DNA from: Betaproteobacteria bacterium
Lineage (GTDB): Bacteria > Pseudomonadota > Gammaproteobacteria > Burkholderiales > Rhodocyclaceae
Direction: 5' to 3'
NCBI GenBank assembly: GCA_025997095.1
Contig: BNUD01000105.1
Span: 1-8,125, forward strand
Length of the DNA stretch: 8,125 nt
This document shows positions 7,245-8,125 of this stretch, one piece after another (position 1 is the first letter of the stretch; the number at the start of each line of letters is the position of its first letter). A program made the position numbers and the translations under genes. Below the pieces are notes generated by a model, which worked only from the letters and a program-made list of their open reading frames with translations, had not been told where the DNA came from and did no database searches.

Positions 7245-7310
7245 GCGCACGAGCGCAGCGTTATCCACCACATGGCGTTTTGCGCGAACATCGGTCAAAC
7301 GCTGTGGTGG
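7245..7310. repeat. interspersed-repeat-like segment with CCACCACA/TGTGGTGG inverted repeat
   Basis: Directly after the DUF3999 stop, the sequence GGGCGCACGAGCGCAGCG resembles the start of GC-rich repeats common in proteobacterial intergenic DNA. An exact 8-bp inverted repeat follows, CCACCACA (7265-7272) and TGTGGTGG (7303-7310), with a 30-bp loop. No other copy of this segment is visible in the window, so the repeat call rests on resemblance. Confidence 0.35.
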
Positions 7311-7334
7311 CTGTTGCGCGTACTGGTCAATCCC

Positions 7335-7366
7335 AAAGGGGGGAAAGCGCTTCGCTTCCCCCCTTT
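7335..7366. terminator. strong hairpin after the DUF2339-DUF3999 operon, probable terminator
   Basis: AAAGGGGGGAAAGCG pairs with CGCTTCCCCCCTTT over about 14 bp, with one bulged A and a three-base loop. It begins 91 bp after the DUF3999 stop. On the plus strand the stem ends in TTT and then GATG, so the U-tract is short; the A/T ends would serve both strands equally. It is the only strong candidate for the end of the operon transcript. Confidence 0.55.
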
Positions 7367-7451
7367 GATGTTCAAGTTACTACACTTACGCTTTCTTTTC
7401 CACAGGTTGTTCATGTATCATGCCAAACGAAATTTAGATGCTCTTTTAACT

Positions 7452-7457
7452 GAGGAG
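7452..7457 (+). promoter_or_regulatory. ribosome-binding site deciding the amidase start
   Basis: GAGGAG lies 6 nt before the ATG at 7464. The other in-frame starts, at 7413 and inside DUF3999 at 7215, have weaker sites or overlap the upstream gene. The protein reading from 7464 begins MPEPTAQMETKKVDA, a plausible soluble N-terminus. Confidence 0.65.
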
Positions 7458-7719
7458 ATTGATATGCCGGAACCAACAGCACAAATGGAGACGAAGAAAG
7501 TAGATGCAGAAGGAATGCTTACGAATGTGAGGGTAATAAAGAAAAGATATTCTGGGATAGAGCATGGTACGCTTACGCTGGAAGGCATTAATGCTATCGT
7601 GATTCATCAAACCGATTCAAGCACTGCAAATTCAACTTTTAGTAGCTACAAAGATAGCCCTAGAGGCATAGGGGCACATTTTCTCATCTCTGAAACGGGG
7701 GTTGTTTATCAGACCGCTA

Positions 7720-7835
7720 GTGTTGAGTTCATTAAATAAGTTTTATATATACGCCTAATGTTTTTTGAAAAGTTACCATGAAAACAAACGATTAGCACAT
7801 TTATATTAATCAATGTTTATTCATGAACGCCACAC
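7720..7835. mobile_element. 116-bp MITE of IS630/Tc1-mariner type inside the amidase gene
   Basis: The left end GTGTTGAGTTCATTAA and the reverse complement of the right end GTGTGGCGTTCATGAA match at 13 of 16 positions, forming terminal inverted repeats. The element is flanked on both sides by TA (7718-7719 and 7836-7837), and the rebuilt target reads CTAG. TA duplication in CTAG is the known insertion preference of IS630-family elements. The interior is AT-rich, has no transposase and offers stops in every relevant frame. It adds 118 bp including the duplicated TA, so it both frameshifts the amidase and supplies the stop at 7737. It would need a transposase supplied from elsewhere in the genome. 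Confidence 0.8.
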
Positions 7836-7930
7836 TAGTTTGCTTAAAAAGTGCTTTCATGTTGGGGCAATTAAGTCTAAGTGTGTTGAAGTGTATAAGA
7901 AAAATTGTAAAGATGAAAATGTTAATAAGC

Positions 7931-7953
7931 TAGGCTCAATACCATTAAGTTAA
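7931..7953. mobile_element. possible terminal repeat of an insertion sequence extending to the right
   Basis: The sequence GGCTCAATACCATTAAG and the bases after it mark the point where amidase-like coding is lost and a minus-strand transposase-like frame begins. Its minus-strand form, which contains TTAACTTAATGGTATTGAG, has the look of an IS4-family end, but that is from memory. The other end lies outside the window, so no matching inverted repeat or target duplication can be checked. Confidence 0.35.
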
Positions 7954-8125
7954 GCCCCCTTATATGCCGGATGATACCCTGCAATGCGAACGCCCTTTTT
8001 CCTTGGCGCAGTTCGTTCCGGTCGGGTTCGCTCGATGGCGGAAGGCGCTCGCAGACGTTCGATGAGGCGGTGCAGTATCTCACTCAGGTTCAGGTCGAGT
8101 AACAGACGGGGCAGGTAATGGCGCA
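7950..8125 (-). CDS. probable transposase, C-terminal 57 residues (cut by window edge)
   Basis: The minus strand is open from the right edge to a TAA at 7952-7950. It reads RHYLPRLLLDLNLSEILH, then a basic tail with the spacing RTRPERTAPRKK and the end GYHPAYKGA. A helical stretch followed by an R-P-x-R-x-x-P-R basic tail resembles the ends of IS4-type DDE transposases. Base composition is GC-rich, unlike the amidase fragment beside it. Its stop overlaps the stop of the amidase remnant on the other strand, as expected where an element has landed in a gene. The catalytic domain is outside the window, so the family is tentative; it could instead be a hypothetical protein. Confidence 0.4.
   Translation of the reverse strand, partial: RHYLPRLLLDLNLSEILHRLIERLRAPSAIERTRPERTAPRKKGVRIAGYHPAYKGA

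Larger units (their letters stand above)
7464..7953 (+). pseudogene. N-acetylmuramoyl-L-alanine amidase (Amidase_2/PGRP), broken by an insertion and 3' truncated
   Basis: Enzymes of this family cut the amide bond between muramic acid and the peptide stem of peptidoglycan. Reading from 7464 gives 91 residues with the hallmark INAIVIHQT (His48, the first zinc ligand), then GIGAHFLISETGVVYQTAS (68-86). The frame then enters foreign DNA and stops at 7737-7739. Skipping positions 7720-7837 restores the frame as TAS-LLKKCFHVGAIKSKC, where HVG is the expected next family motif. The restored reading runs to a stop at 7951-7953 and totals 123 residues. Related proteins are longer, and the later zinc ligands are missing, so even the restored gene is truncated. 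The right-hand part is also readable alone from an ATG at 7813 (46 residues). The gene is AT-rich with rare-looking codons compared with its neighbours, suggesting horizontal or prophage origin. Confidence 0.82.

Noticed and set aside
7215..7463. An N-terminal extension of the amidase frame starting inside DUF3999
   Set aside because: It reads through the intergenic hairpin and repeat-like DNA. GAGGAG before the ATG at 7464 marks a better start.

Overview
The window reads as a piece of a GC-rich proteobacterial chromosome, probably gamma- or betaproteobacterial. This is inferred from the methyl-accepting chemotaxis protein, the DUF2339/DUF3999 gene pair, and dispersed repeats of the kinds common in those groups. 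No RNA gene and no CRISPR array was seen. The species cannot be named from the sequence.

Layout: (1) Positions 1-1009, minus strand, hold the first 336 residues of a transmembrane methyl-accepting chemotaxis protein that runs off the left edge. Upstream of it (about 1010-1230) is an AT-rich leader of roughly 185 nt. It has a strong sigma70-type promoter, a near-perfect 21-bp palindrome over the -10 box, and a terminator-like hairpin between promoter and start codon. (2) Positions 1230-2000 hold no convincing gene. They contain an inverted repeat, a pair of 14-bp direct repeats spaced 22 bp, and then a cluster of GC-rich interspersed repeats, including an approximately 80-bp composite repeat present twice. 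(3) Positions 2001-7243 form a two-gene plus-strand operon: a 1260-residue polytopic DUF2339 membrane protein followed 5 nt later by a 484-residue exported, C-terminally anchored DUF3999 protein. The two probably work together in the cell envelope, but their function is not known. (4) A repeat-like inverted sequence and a strong hairpin follow (7244-7366). (5) From about 7420 to 7950 the DNA becomes AT-rich. It carries a broken N-acetylmuramoyl-L-alanine amidase (Amidase_2/PGRP type).

The most informative signal is in that last region. A 116-bp element with terminal inverted repeats lies inside the amidase gene, flanked by TA duplications in a CTAG target, which is the signature of an IS630/Tc1-type MITE. 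Removing the element plus one TA restores an uninterrupted amidase frame across the junction. The 3' half of the amidase is also lost. It runs into what looks like the end of a second mobile element on the minus strand, encoding the basic C-terminus of a probable transposase that runs off the right edge. The right end of the window is therefore a small decaying island of acquired DNA hit at least twice by mobile elements.
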